Positions 15,594 to 24,191 of a stretch of 64,000 nucleotides of DNA are shown piece by piece; within the stretch, counting starts at the first letter, position 1, and each line of letters starts with the position of its first letter. This stretch comes from Hominilimicola fabiformis. Lineage in GTDB: Bacteria; Bacillota; Clostridia; UBA1381. The position numbers and the translations under genes are program-made. The notes under the pieces are model-generated. The model made no database searches and was not told the origin of the DNA. It saw nothing but the letters and a program-made list of their open reading frames with translations. The DNA lies in contig NZ_JAJEQM010000008.1 of the NCBI RefSeq assembly GCF_020687385.1, positions 1-64,000 on the forward strand, written 5' to 3'.

Positions 15594-18500
15594 AATCATA
15601 TCTTTTCTGACTGCACTTGTTATAATGCTAAACATATTACCTATGTGCATTGTACAGGCAGACGACACTGTTGCAATATCGACAGTGAACGACCTTAAAG
15701 AATTTTTTGAAAAGTGCGTATATGACGAGTATTCAAAAAATAAGAAGTTCGTATTACAAAATGATATTGATTTAAACGGTGTGGAAATAAAAAGTGCGGA
15801 GGTATTCTGCGGAACTTTCGAGGGAGGCGGTCACAGTATAAAGAATGTCAAGCTTTCATTTGAGGGTTCAAATAAAGGACTTTTCTGTTCAGTGACAAAA
15901 GAAGGTCAGATCAGAGATTTGAACATAACAGGAGATATAAAGGTTACAGTCGGAACAGATACGGAATCGATTTTTAGACAAAAAGCCACCTCGATTTTGA
16001 GTAAGACTGATATAAATACTCAAAATTTTGATAAAGGCTCAAAAGGTGCAGGCGGACTTGTCGGCTATAACGAGGGTAAAATCGTAAACTGTTCATACGG
16101 CGGAAATGTCAAAGGTCAGAAACAGGTCGGAGGACTTGTCGGCTACAATGCAATGACAGGTGTTGTCGATTCTTCCGCAAATTTGGCTACAGTTGTTGGT
16201 GACAGTGAAACAGGCGGTATAGTCGGTTACAATGAGGGCAGAATAAAGCTGAGTAGAAATGACGGAAAAGTGTGTCCGGACGCAAACGAAAATACGGTAA
16301 ACGCCGGCGGTATCTGCGGTAATAACGAGGGTGCGGTTGTTATTTGTACAAATAACGGCGCTGTCGGCGGCGAAAGTTTCGGCGACAATATCGGCGGTAT
16401 AGTCGGTACACAAAGCGGTGAAGTAAGAGAATGTATCAATAATGCCGCTGTTCAGGGAAGAAGAAGTGTCGGCGGTGTAGTCGGTCGATTTGAACCGTAT
16501 ACAGATATTGACTTGTCTTATCAGAGTGCAAAAGCGGCAATAGAAAAAGATATAGATACATTCCAAAACGATATTTCAAGTGCAAGAACAAAGTTGATTG
16601 AATACGGTTTGAAACTGTTGACAGGTTCAAATGATGTATCGGGACTTATGTCGCTTTTAGGCTTGGGTGACGCGAAAAATAATACACGTTCAAGGCTTGA
16701 CGTTCTTACGGATTCAGCCGTCAATATGATGGACAGTATAACAAATGCGGTAAATTCAGCGTCTGACAGTAATGTGACAGGTTCGCTGAAAGATACGCTT
16801 GACCAAGCAAGAGGAGATATATCTTCGTTCACAGACGAATCAAAGCAGTCAATCAGAGATGTGAGTGATTCGCTTAATACTTCTCTTGAATCGCTTGATG
16901 ATTTCCTTGACGAATTTGACGGCAAGGGTGATGAATTGTCAGACCTTATCGACAATTTGAACGATTCGCTTGATAAGGGCAAAGATGATGTTGACGATTC
17001 AAAAGACAAACTTTCAAATCGTCTTGACAAGATGGAAAAAGATATTGATGATGTAATTGATAATCTTGACGATACAAATGAAGAATTGAAGAAACTTTTA
17101 AGACAGCTTAAATATGTATCGGGTGATGTCGGTGATTCGGTCAGTGATACAATGGAGAATCTTGACAACCTTGTTTTGAATATGAGCAAGGAATTGAAAG
17201 GCTTAAAAGATACAATTAAATCATTTAAAGACGTACTTGATAAGTTGGGCTCAACACTTCCTACATTAAAGCCGTTGCCTACATTAGGTCCTATGACAAG
17301 ACCTACGGAAACGCCAAGCAATGGCGGTAGTGGCGGTAACAGCGGTGGAAGCAACAGCAATAATGATACTTCTTCGGAAAGTGTAAAATCTGAGGACGAT
17401 ATTGATCCGGGCTACAACGTAACACCTGACGGTGAGCTTGACAGCAGTTATGACGTTGAACCGTCTGTTGTCGGTATGCTAAAGGATATGTTGTTCACAA
17501 CGGCTAAAGCGGCGGAAACAGATGATGAAAAAACTGCAATAAGTGATTTGAAGAGTACGGATATTTCATTGCCAAGACTTATCGGTGATGAAAATGCCGA
17601 TACGGCACTTGTGAAATATTGTATAAATAACGGTACCGTAGACGGAACCGAATCGACAGGCGGTGTAGTCGGATGTGTCGGCTTTGAGTCGATAGTTCGT
17701 TCCGGTGAAAACCTTACTTTGCCTGACGGCACTAAAGTAAATTCCGATTCTGTTTTGAAAGCTGTAATTGATTCTTGTATAAGTTTCGGTAATGTAACCG
17801 CAGAATCGAAATATGCGGGCGGTATTTGCGGTAAGAGTGATATAGGCGATATAAAAAATTCGCTTACAACAGGCGAAATTACTGTAAATGACGGCAGTTA
17901 CAGCGGTGGTACGGCAGGATATACAAGCGGAAATATAGATAATTGTATTGCGATAAATGATGTTGACGGTAACGACCATATCGGCGGTATTGCCGGCTCG
18001 GCTAAAAATATTAATACGTCATATTCGCTTCCGAGATTGGACGGTAAAAAAGATGATGCCGGTGCAATAGTGGGATTTGTTGACGGTGACGTTACGGGTT
18101 GTTATTTTATTGATGAGGGACTTTCAGGTATAAGCGGAATGAATCTTGAGGGCAGAGCAGAGGCTGTCAAGCCTGACGATATGACAACGTCTGACGGCAG
18201 TTTCCCGAGCCGTATGCCGCTTTTGGATAACGGTAATTTCTATATGGCGGACGGAGATAAATTCCTTCCGCAAATAAAGAGTTTGGCTCAAAATGACGCC
18301 GAGAGTATAGGTGCGATTTTGCAGTCAAAGTCAACAGAACTTTCAAGATTTCATTTCAATGTTATATTCAAGGATAAAGATAAAGAATTGAAGTCAATGA
18401 CAGTTGATTACGGTACTGTATTAAATGACAGCGATATACCAAAGCTTACCGCTGACGGCAGTGAAGTTCCGATGTGGGATAAGGACGTGAAAAGTCCTAT

Positions 18501-18981
18501 CATACGTCACACTACATTTTCGGCAGAATACAACAAGGCAACAACGACTATTTCATCAGGCGAAGAACCGCCGTTAATGCTTGCCGAAAGCGTATTTGCG
18601 GATAATACAACATTGTCGCTCAAAGAGGAAGATGTTGACCACGTTTTTGACGGCTACAAAAACGGTAAGACATACTCATTTACATTAAGTAAAGATGCTT
18701 ATGATGTTATAAAAGTACATATTCGTGATGATAAGAAAAAGGCTGCAAAGATTGCAGTACAGATTGACGGTAAATGGAGTATGGTTGATTGTACGATTGA
18801 CGGCAGTTATGCGGTTTTTGAAACGGCAAAACCTTGTAAATATGTATTGCTTTATAAGAAAATATCGCCGATTGTACCGATTGTGATTTGTGGGGGAACG
18901 GCTGTTTTGCTGATGGCTGTGTTCATTGTGCTTAGGAGGATAAAAAAACATGGAAGAAGTAAAGAAAAAGAAAACGTATAG
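15568..18981 (+). CDS. Very large surface protein with GLUG-like repeats and coiled-coil insert
   Basis: About 1137 residues. After a signal peptide (hydrophobic stretch, cleavage near VQADD) come beta-helix-type repeats: GGLVGYNEGKIVNCSY, GGLVGYN, GGIVGYNEGRI, GGICGNNEGAV. Residues about 330-560 are a long, charged, coiled-coil-like helical insert rich in Asp, Ser, Lys and Leu, followed by Pro/Thr and Gly/Ser/Asn linkers. More GLUG-like repeats follow (TGGVVGC, GGIAGSA). A membrane helix (VPIVICGGTAVLLMAVFIVL) and RRIKKHGRSKEK close the protein. I prefer ATG at 15568 over 15544, because AGGAGG at 15552-15557 fits it. It overlaps the RND gene before it and the TetR gene after it. The protein is probably anchored outside the membrane as a partner of the RND pump; the function is not known. 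Confidence 0.75.
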   Translation: MRTTKKNNKIISFLTALVIMLNILPMCIVQADDTVAISTVNDLKEFFEKCVYDEYSKNKKFVLQNDIDLNGVEIKSAEVFCGTFEGGGHSIKNVKLSFEGSNKGLFCSVTKEGQIRDLNITGDIKVTVGTDTESIFRQKATSILSKTDINTQNFDKGSKGAGGLVGYNEGKIVNCSYGGNVKGQKQVGGLVGYNAMTGVVDSSANLATVVGDSETGGIVGYNEGRIKLSRNDGKVCPDANENTVNAGGICGNNEGAVVICTNNGAVGGESFGDNIGGIVGTQSGEVRECINNAAVQGRRSVGGVVGRFEPYTDIDLSYQSAKAAIEKDIDTFQNDISSARTKLIEYGLKLLTGSNDVSGLMSLLGLGDAKNNTRSRLDVLTDSAVNMMDSITNAVNSASDSNVTGSLKDTLDQARGDISSFTDESKQSIRDVSDSLNTSLESLDDFLDEFDGKGDELSDLIDNLNDSLDKGKDDVDDSKDKLSNRLDKMEKDIDDVIDNLDDTNEELKKLLRQLKYVSGDVGDSVSDTMENLDNLVLNMSKELKGLKDTIKSFKDVLDKLGSTLPTLKPLPTLGPMTRPTETPSNGGSGGNSGGSNSNNDTSSESVKSEDDIDPGYNVTPDGELDSSYDVEPSVVGMLKDMLFTTAKAAETDDEKTAISDLKSTDISLPRLIGDENADTALVKYCINNGTVDGTESTGGVVGCVGFESIVRSGENLTLPDGTKVNSDSVLKAVIDSCISFGNVTAESKYAGGICGKSDIGDIKNSLTTGEITVNDGSYSGGTAGYTSGNIDNCIAINDVDGNDHIGGIAGSAKNINTSYSLPRLDGKKDDAGAIVGFVDGDVTGCYFIDEGLSGISGMNLEGRAEAVKPDDMTTSDGSFPSRMPLLDNGNFYMADGDKFLPQIKSLAQNDAESIGAILQSKSTELSRFHFNVIFKDKDKELKSMTVDYGTVLNDSDIPKLTADGSEVPMWDKDVKSPIIRHTTFSAEYNKATTTISSGEEPPLMLAESVFADNTTLSLKEEDVDHVFDGYKNGKTYSFTLSKDAYDVIKVHIRDDKKKAAKIAVQIDGKWSMVDCTIDGSYAVFETAKPCKYVLLYKKISPIVPIVICGGTAVLLMAVFIVLRRIKKHGRSKEKENV

Positions 18982-19534
18982 GAATTTTACACGTTCTGAA
19001 AAAGCGATTGTCCATGCGTATGTCGAACTTATGCAAAAGAATAAGAAGATAACCGTTACCGATATTGTCAATACGGCTGATCTTAACAGAAGTACATTTT
19101 ACGCACATTTCAAAACGGCTGACGATGTTCGCGAAAAAATTCAGACGGACGTTATAAATGAACTGTTCGGTTCGATAAATAAAAACGCAATTAAGAGTGT
19201 TCTTGAAGATCCGTATGATATTATGAATCACGTTCGTGAATTTATTGAGGACGACGAGGAAATGTATAAAATGCTCTTGAATACAGACGGTGCGGATAAG
19301 TTTCTTAAAAGACTTCGCGATATAGTTATTGAAAAGTGTATGCGTGATGCGTCCGAAGCTTCGTATATCAGCGATAAAGAATCGTTTGAAATGAATTTGA
19401 GATTGTTTATCGGCGGTTATGTTTCGGTTATTGAGGATTGGGCAGCAGGCAGTATTGGTATGTCACTTAAAAAGTGTACCGAAATTATGAGCGAATCAAT
19501 TAAAATTTGCATTCAAAAATATGTTAAAAGATAG
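18950..19534 (+). CDS. TetR/AcrR-family regulator
   Basis: A 194-residue repressor-like protein. The N-terminal helix-turn-helix covers KITVTDIVNTADLNRSTFYAHFKTADDVREKI (about residues 30-62), the TetR signature in which helix 3 ends in FYxHF. The C-terminal part is helical and ends with the IEDWAAGSIGMS type of segment seen in the TetR_C group of such regulators. AGGAGG stands 10 bases before the ATG, inside the end of the large surface protein gene (32-base overlap). Most likely it controls its own operon through the site near 12997. The ligand is unknown. Confidence 0.85.
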   Translation: MEEVKKKKTYRNFTRSEKAIVHAYVELMQKNKKITVTDIVNTADLNRSTFYAHFKTADDVREKIQTDVINELFGSINKNAIKSVLEDPYDIMNHVREFIEDDEEMYKMLLNTDGADKFLKRLRDIVIEKCMRDASEASYISDKESFEMNLRLFIGGYVSVIEDWAAGSIGMSLKKCTEIMSESIKICIQKYVKR

Positions 19535-19624
19535 CCACCCCTCCGGCACTATGTGCCACCTCTCCTCAAGGAGAGACTTTCGGCTCCCATAGAGGGGCTG
19601 TCAGCGTAGCCGACTGAGGGGTGG
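19534..19624. repeat. MITE-like repeat A, copy 1
   Basis: A 91-bp element with perfect 10-bp terminal inverted repeats (GCCACCCCTC ... GAGGGGTGGC) and several internal palindromes (CTCTCCTcaaGGAGAG; GGCTcccatagAGGGG). It starts at the stop codon of the TetR gene. It matches copy 2 at 19715-19807 with few differences. No coding capacity. Confidence 0.85.
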
Positions 19625-19671
19625 CAAATATGAAAAAGCATAAATCGTCTGTTTGCGTATACAATAAATCC

Positions 19672-19694
19672 GTAGGGGCGATCATTGGTCGCCC
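19672..19694. repeat. Short palindromic repeat B, copy 1
   Basis: GTAGGGGCGATCATTGGTCGCCC forms a small hairpin (GGGCGA/TCGCCC). The same element recurs at 25685-25707 (reverse), 25738-25759 and 49000-49022. Confidence 0.8.
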
Positions 19695-19714
19695 GAGTAA
19701 ATATAAAATTAAAA

Positions 19715-19807
19715 CCACCACTCCGGCACTATGTGCCACCTCTCCTCAAGGTGAGACTTTCGGCTCCCATAGAGGGGAGCTGTCGGCGTAGCCGACTGAG
19801 GGGTGGC
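19715..19807. repeat. MITE-like repeat A, copy 2
   Basis: Same order and nearly the same sequence as copy 1 (GGCACTATGTGCC, CTCTCCTCAAGG, CGGCTCCCATAGAGGGG, GTAGCCGACTGAGGGGTGG). The left terminal repeat has one change (CCACCACTC against GAGGGGTGG), so this copy may have decayed. Confidence 0.85.
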
Positions 19808-19832
19808 AAATATAAAACACACGATATAACTT

Positions 19833-19872
19833 AAAATATCGGTATGGAAAAAATCATACCGATATTTTTTAT
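19833..19872 (+). terminator. Terminator at the end of the RND-TetR region
   Basis: AATATCGGTATG, an 8-base loop, CATACCGATATT and TTTTATTTAT: a 12-bp stem followed by Ts. It lies after both repeat A copies, so the operon transcript would include them unless it ends earlier. Confidence 0.75.
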
Positions 19873-19970
19873 TTATAATATTAAAATTTTTTGAATTTTT
19901 CACCAAAAGGGTATACTAAAAACGATTTTTTTGTTATACTGAATATATAGAAACAAAAAGCGAGGTAAAT

Positions 19971-21230
19971 ATGGAGTATAACGAGCAAAAACAGGAACGT
20001 GTAATTTTAGCGGGTGTACATCGCGGTATGCGTGACGCACTTTGGGATACAACTGAAGAATCAATACATGAGCTTGGCGAATTGGTGAAAACGGCAGGCG
20101 GTATTGTTGTGGGTGAAATGATTCAAAACAAGGCTGATTTGGAAAGTGCAACGTATATGGGCGAGGGCAAACTTGATGAACTCAAAATTGCCATAGAAAC
20201 GCTTAATGCCGATATGGTTGTGTTTGATGATGAGCTTTCGCCTGTACAAATGAGAAATATAAGTGATTTTCTTGAAATAAAAGTGCTTGACCGTTCTATG
20301 CTTATACTTGATATTTTCGCAATGCGTGCAAAAAGCGGCGAGGGTAAACTTCAAGTTGAACTTGCACAGCTTAAATACCGCTTGCCGCGACTTCGCGGTT
20401 TCGGTGTGGAAATGAGCCGTACAGGTGCGGGAATAGGCACAAGAGGTCCGGGTGAAACGCGTCTTGAAAGTGACAGACGTCATATAAGACGAAGAATTTC
20501 GGCACTTGAAGAAGAAATCAAGGAACTGAAAAAACATCGCGGACTTATTCGGGACAGACGCAAGAAAGACGGTGTTATAACTGCGGCACTTGTGGGTTAC
20601 ACGAACGCAGGCAAATCAACGCTTTTAAACACGCTTACAGACGCACAGGTGTTTGCGGAAGATAAACTTTTCGCAACGCTTGACCCTACATCAAGAGCGA
20701 TAACACTTGACGATAACAGAAAAATATTACTTGTCGATACTGTTGGTTTTATAAGAAAACTTCCGCACCATCTTATTGAGGCTTTTAAATCAACACTTGA
20801 AGAAGCGGTTGTGGCAGATGTGCTTTTACACGTCATTGATGCGTCGGGGGAAGAAATGGACAATCAAATCACAGTCGTGGAACAAGTTTTGTCTGACATC
20901 GGTGCGGTCGGTAAGCCGGTTGTGGCGGTGTTTAATAAGTGTGACAGACTTGAAGATTATCCGATAACTAATTTAAAGAGTGACAAGTGCGTATATATAA
21001 GTGCCAAGCACAGAACAAATATTGATAAATTGATTGAAGCGATAGCCGACACCGCACCGGGTAAAAAGCAGAAAATTAAGGCTTGCATACCGTACAGTGC
21101 AGGTTCGCTTGTGAATGAACTTCATGAAAATCAAAAAGTAATATCAGAAGAATATGGCGAAAACGGCACTGTAATGGAGCTTATGGTAGATGCTAAAATG
21201 TATGAGAAAATAAGGGAGTATATTTTGTAA
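19971..21230 (+). CDS. hflX: Ribosome-associated GTPase HflX
   Basis: HflX binds 50S subunits and splits or rescues stalled ribosomes. The N-terminal HflX domain contains KLDELKIAIETLNADMVVFDDELSPVQMRNI and DRSMLILDIFA; the linker holds the family hallmark RTGAGIGTRGPGETRLE. The GTPase domain has G1 GYTNAGKST (about residue 208), G3 DTVGF and G4 NKCD. The length of 419 is normal for Firmicutes. Likely promoter elements (TATACT near 19934) lie upstream. It ends two bases before the next gene. Confidence 0.95.
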   Translation: MEYNEQKQERVILAGVHRGMRDALWDTTEESIHELGELVKTAGGIVVGEMIQNKADLESATYMGEGKLDELKIAIETLNADMVVFDDELSPVQMRNISDFLEIKVLDRSMLILDIFAMRAKSGEGKLQVELAQLKYRLPRLRGFGVEMSRTGAGIGTRGPGETRLESDRRHIRRRISALEEEIKELKKHRGLIRDRRKKDGVITAALVGYTNAGKSTLLNTLTDAQVFAEDKLFATLDPTSRAITLDDNRKILLVDTVGFIRKLPHHLIEAFKSTLEEAVVADVLLHVIDASGEEMDNQITVVEQVLSDIGAVGKPVVAVFNKCDRLEDYPITNLKSDKCVYISAKHRTNIDKLIEAIADTAPGKKQKIKACIPYSAGSLVNELHENQKVISEEYGENGTVMELMVDAKMYEKIREYIL

Positions 21231-21231
21231 A

Positions 21232-21876
21232 ATGTCAAAAAAAGACGTATACAAAACGGTAAAAAAGCAGTCGCAGTCACTGCTTATAGAGAAAAAATCA
21301 AAATTTATCGCAAATGTAAAACCTGTTGACAATGAAGATGACGCACTTGCGTTTTTGAATGAAATGCGTTCAAAGTATTCGGATGCAACGCATAATGTTT
21401 ACGCATATGTGATTGACGAAAATAATATTTTTCGTTACAGTGATGACGGCGAACCGTCGGGGACGGCAGGAATGCCCGTTCTTGACGCAATCCGTAAATC
21501 CGGGATAGTTGATGTGGTTGTGGTGGTTACGCGTTATTTCGGCGGTACACTTCTCGGAACGGGCGGACTTGTACATACTTACGGAGCATCGGCAAAACAG
21601 GGACTGATTGAGTCGGAAATAGTTATAAGAAAGCTTTGCGATATAGTTTCTGTAAAAGTTGATTATTCTTTGCTCGGAAAAATGCAACATGAGATTATGA
21701 CTAAGGGATATTTGCTTGAGGACACTATTTACGAAGATGAGGTTACTTTTATCATATCGTGTCCGATTGATACGACCGATAAAGTTATTGCGGAAATAAT
21801 CAATATGACGAATGCAGGAGCGGTTTGTGAAAAGATTGATAAAAAATATGTTGATATTAAGGAGGAAGAGGGATGA
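21232..21876 (+). CDS. YigZ/IMPACT-family protein
   Basis: A 214-residue UPF0029/IMPACT protein. The N-terminal domain contains SKFIANVKPVDNEDDALAFLNEMRSKYSDATHNVYAYVI and YSDDGEPSGTAGMPVL, both hallmarks; RYFGGTLLGTGGLVHTYGASAK follows. The second half is the DUF1949-type ferredoxin-like domain. YigZ proteins are thought to affect translation or RNA binding, but the function is not settled. The neighbour hflX also acts on ribosomes. It overlaps the next gene by 4 bases. Confidence 0.88.
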   Translation: MSKKDVYKTVKKQSQSLLIEKKSKFIANVKPVDNEDDALAFLNEMRSKYSDATHNVYAYVIDENNIFRYSDDGEPSGTAGMPVLDAIRKSGIVDVVVVVTRYFGGTLLGTGGLVHTYGASAKQGLIESEIVIRKLCDIVSVKVDYSLLGKMQHEIMTKGYLLEDTIYEDEVTFIISCPIDTTDKVIAEIINMTNAGAVCEKIDKKYVDIKEEEG

Positions 21877-22490
21877 AGAAAGTAATTAAAGCGATATGCT
21901 GTATATTGGCTGCCGTTATACTTGTCGGCGGCGGATATGTGGCAGGGCAGAGAGCAAAACAAAGCAGTATCGTATCGGCACTGCCTAAAAATATTCTCGA
22001 TATGCCGAAAGAGAGCAATGAGCCTTCAGAAAGTGCTGAACCTGAGAGTAAGCCGTCGGAAGATGTGCCTGAACCGAAAGAGGATGTAAGAATAATAAAT
22101 AAATCGAATGAGTCAGCAGTTGATTCAACGTGGAGTACAGTTGAATCATCGAGCAACACAACCGATAACGGTGCACTTACATTATACACTTCCGCACAAA
22201 AAGACGGTGATGAATTTATTTGGGACGACAGTCAAAAGTGGGTGCTTGAAGTATCGGACGGTAACGGCGGATATTATACATTGTTTGACCAAAATGTAAG
22301 TAACGGAAGTGTTTATTACGATGTTGCCGAAAACGACAACGGTACGAAAAATATAAATGTATATGTTTTCACCGGTGCGGGAACAACAATAAAGCAATAT
22401 ACACACACAGAAACGGGATTTTCCGAAAAGAGCGTGTATGAATCCGGTGCTGTAAACAGAGTGTTTACAACAATCCCGTCATATAAATAA
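21873..22490 (+). CDS. Anchored extracellular protein of unknown function
   Basis: 205 residues: one N-terminal membrane helix (about 5-24, ICCILAAVILVGGGYVAG), then a long, low-complexity stalk rich in Glu, Ser and Pro (PKESNEPSESAEPESKPSEDVPEPKED), then a small domain of about 100 residues with DEFIWDDSQKWVLEVSDGNGGYYTLFDQNVSNGSVYYDV. I recognise no family; the C-terminal part looks like a compact beta domain. There is no lipobox. It starts in the stop of the YigZ gene and precedes trxA by 26 bases, so it belongs to the hflX unit. Confidence 0.65.
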   Translation: MKKVIKAICCILAAVILVGGGYVAGQRAKQSSIVSALPKNILDMPKESNEPSESAEPESKPSEDVPEPKEDVRIINKSNESAVDSTWSTVESSSNTTDNGALTLYTSAQKDGDEFIWDDSQKWVLEVSDGNGGYYTLFDQNVSNGSVYYDVAENDNGTKNINVYVFTGAGTTIKQYTHTETGFSEKSVYESGAVNRVFTTIPSYK

Positions 22491-22516
22491 CACAGTTCAT
22501 AGAGGAGGAAATACAA

Positions 22517-22834
22517 ATGGAAATCGAATTGACAAAGGAAAACTATGATGGTGAAGTTATAAAGTCAAATATGCCTGTGCTTGTTGACTTTTGGGCTTCT
22601 TGGTGCGGACCTTGCAAAATGGTTGCGCCTATAATCTCTCAAATTGCAGAGGAATACAACGGTAAAGTCAAGGTGTGCAAGGTTAATGTTGACGATCAAG
22701 GCGAGCTTGCCGCTCAAAATGCTATTGTTTCAATACCGACTGTAATTTTATTTATAGACGGCAAACCTGTTAAGAAGATTGTCGGCGCACATTCTCTTGA
22801 CGATTACGAGGACGCAATAGATGAATTTATATGA
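22517..22834 (+). CDS. trxA: Thioredoxin
   Basis: Small cytoplasmic disulfide reductase of 105 residues. The active site is WASWCGPCKM (Cys 33/36 region), the cis-Pro loop is VSIPTVILFIDGK, and the fold runs to the last helix (DDYEDAIDEFI). GGAGG stands seven or eight bases before the ATG. It is the last gene before a very strong terminator. Thioredoxin reductase at 10731 could recharge it. Confidence 0.95.
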   Translation: MEIELTKENYDGEVIKSNMPVLVDFWASWCGPCKMVAPIISQIAEEYNGKVKVCKVNVDDQGELAAQNAIVSIPTVILFIDGKPVKKIVGAHSLDDYEDAIDEFI

Positions 22835-22857
22835 TTAAAACTGATTAATTATTCAGT

Positions 22858-22905
22858 ACAGTGCATAAATATTCATACGCAATGAATATTTATGCACTGT
22901 TTTTA
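22858..22905 (+). terminator. Terminator after trxA
   Basis: A perfect 19-bp stem (22858-22876 with 22882-22900), 5-base loop ACGCA, then TTTTTAT. The longest perfect hairpin in the window. Confidence 0.9.
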
Positions 22906-22933
22906 TATGATTTAAACTTTTTTGTCAAAAAGA

Positions 22934-22963
22934 CTTGCATTTTTATTCAAAAAGGAGTATAAT
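22934..22963 (+). promoter_or_regulatory. argD promoter overlapped by an ARG box
   Basis: The promoter is TTGCAT (22935-22940), 17 bp, TATAAT (22958-22963). The -35 lies within CTTGCATTTTTATTCAA (22934-22950); its reverse complement, TTGAATAAAAATGCAAG, is close to the Bacillus ArgR/AhrC operator (CATGAATAAAAATKCAAK). ArgR with arginine would block RNA polymerase here. The sites are seen; regulation is inferred from the family. Confidence 0.75.
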
Positions 22964-22996
22964 CATAAACGTATTTGAAATTTTGGAGGGTTAGTA

Positions 22997-24190
22997 ATGC
23001 TTGATGAAGTTATACAATTAGATAAAAAATATTATTTGAATACTTTCGGCGACAGACTTCCTGTATGCTTTGAAAAGGGTGAGGGAATGAAACTGTTTGA
23101 CGACAAGGGTAATACATATTACGATTTTCTTGGCGGAATTGCCGTAAATGCGTTGGGTCACGGACACAAAGATTTTATAAACGCACTTAAAAATCAACTT
23201 GATAAAGTAGTGCATACATCAAGTCTTTATTATATAGAAAATCAAGCAAAGCTTGCACAAAAGCTTGTTGAAAATACTTGTGCGGAAAAAGCGTTTTTCG
23301 CAAACAGCGGTGCAGAGGCCAATGAGGGTGCATTCAAACTTGCAAAGATTTATTATTATAAAAAAGGTTTGGATAAGTATGAGATAATCACGCTTGATAA
23401 GTCATTCCACGGCAGAACTCTTGCAACCGTTGCAGCTACAGGTCAGGAAAAATATCAAAAGCCGTACAGACCATTGACACCGGGTTTCAAGCAGGTTGAG
23501 CCTAATAATTTTAAAGCGATTGAGGACGCGGTTACTGATAAAACTGCGGCAATTATGATTGAACTTATTCAAGGTGAAAGCGGAGTTCATCCGATGGATA
23601 AGGAATACGTTGAAAAGCTTAGAAAGCTATGCGACGAGAAAGATATTATTCTTATTTTTGACGAAGTACAGACCGGTATGGGCAGAACAGGTTATCTTTT
23701 TGCACATCAAATGTACGGCGTTGAACCGGATATTTTCACTTCGGCAAAGGCACTTGGCGGCGGTATTCCGATTGGCGCGGTATGTGCGGGCAAAAAGGTT
23801 GCGTCTGCATTTGAACCGGGTGACCACGGAACAACATTCGGCGGTAATCCGTTCGCAACGGCAGCTGGATTGGCTGTGTTTGATATTTTTGAAAAGGAAC
23901 ATCTTGTTGAAAATGCAGGTAAGATGGGTAAGTATTTTAAAGAAAAACTTACAGAACTTCAAAATAAATATTCGGATAAAATTACAGATGTCAGAAATGC
24001 AGGTCTTTTGATTGGTATTCAGTTGGAGGACAGCATAGCCAAGACTGTATTTAATAAGTTGTTTGAAAATAAAATGCTTACAAGCCTTTGCGGCGGCAAC
24101 ACAATCAGAATTGCACCGCCGTTAATTATAAAAGAAACAGACATCGACTTGTTTATTAATACATTAAGCAGTATATTGGAGGAATTATAA
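22997..24190 (+). CDS. argD: Acetylornithine aminotransferase
   Basis: PLP enzyme that makes N-acetylornithine from the semialdehyde in arginine synthesis. Of 397 residues, FANSGAEANEGAFKLAK binds the cofactor phosphate, FHGRTLATVAATGQEKYQKPYRPLTPGF is the ArgD/ornithine transaminase signature, IFDEVQTGMGRTG carries the Asp that holds the PLP ring, and TSAKALGGGIPIGA the Schiff-base Lys. Adjacency to argF and the ARG box favours ArgD over other class III transaminases. GGAGGG precedes the ATG; the stop is one base from the argF start region. Confidence 0.93.
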   Translation: MLDEVIQLDKKYYLNTFGDRLPVCFEKGEGMKLFDDKGNTYYDFLGGIAVNALGHGHKDFINALKNQLDKVVHTSSLYYIENQAKLAQKLVENTCAEKAFFANSGAEANEGAFKLAKIYYYKKGLDKYEIITLDKSFHGRTLATVAATGQEKYQKPYRPLTPGFKQVEPNNFKAIEDAVTDKTAAIMIELIQGESGVHPMDKEYVEKLRKLCDEKDIILIFDEVQTGMGRTGYLFAHQMYGVEPDIFTSAKALGGGIPIGAVCAGKKVASAFEPGDHGTTFGGNPFATAAGLAVFDIFEKEHLVENAGKMGKYFKEKLTELQNKYSDKITDVRNAGLLIGIQLEDSIAKTVFNKLFENKMLTSLCGGNTIRIAPPLIIKETDIDLFINTLSSILEEL

Positions 24191-24191
24191 A

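Noticed and set aside
16521-17360. A 279-codon Ser/Leu-rich minus-strand frame within the large surface protein
   Set aside because: It is the complement of the low-complexity Asp/Ser/Leu coiled coil, not a gene.
19534-19807. A two-repeat CRISPR array
   Set aside because: The repeats are about 91 bp with inverted ends and only two copies; there are no cas genes, and the unit looks like a MITE.
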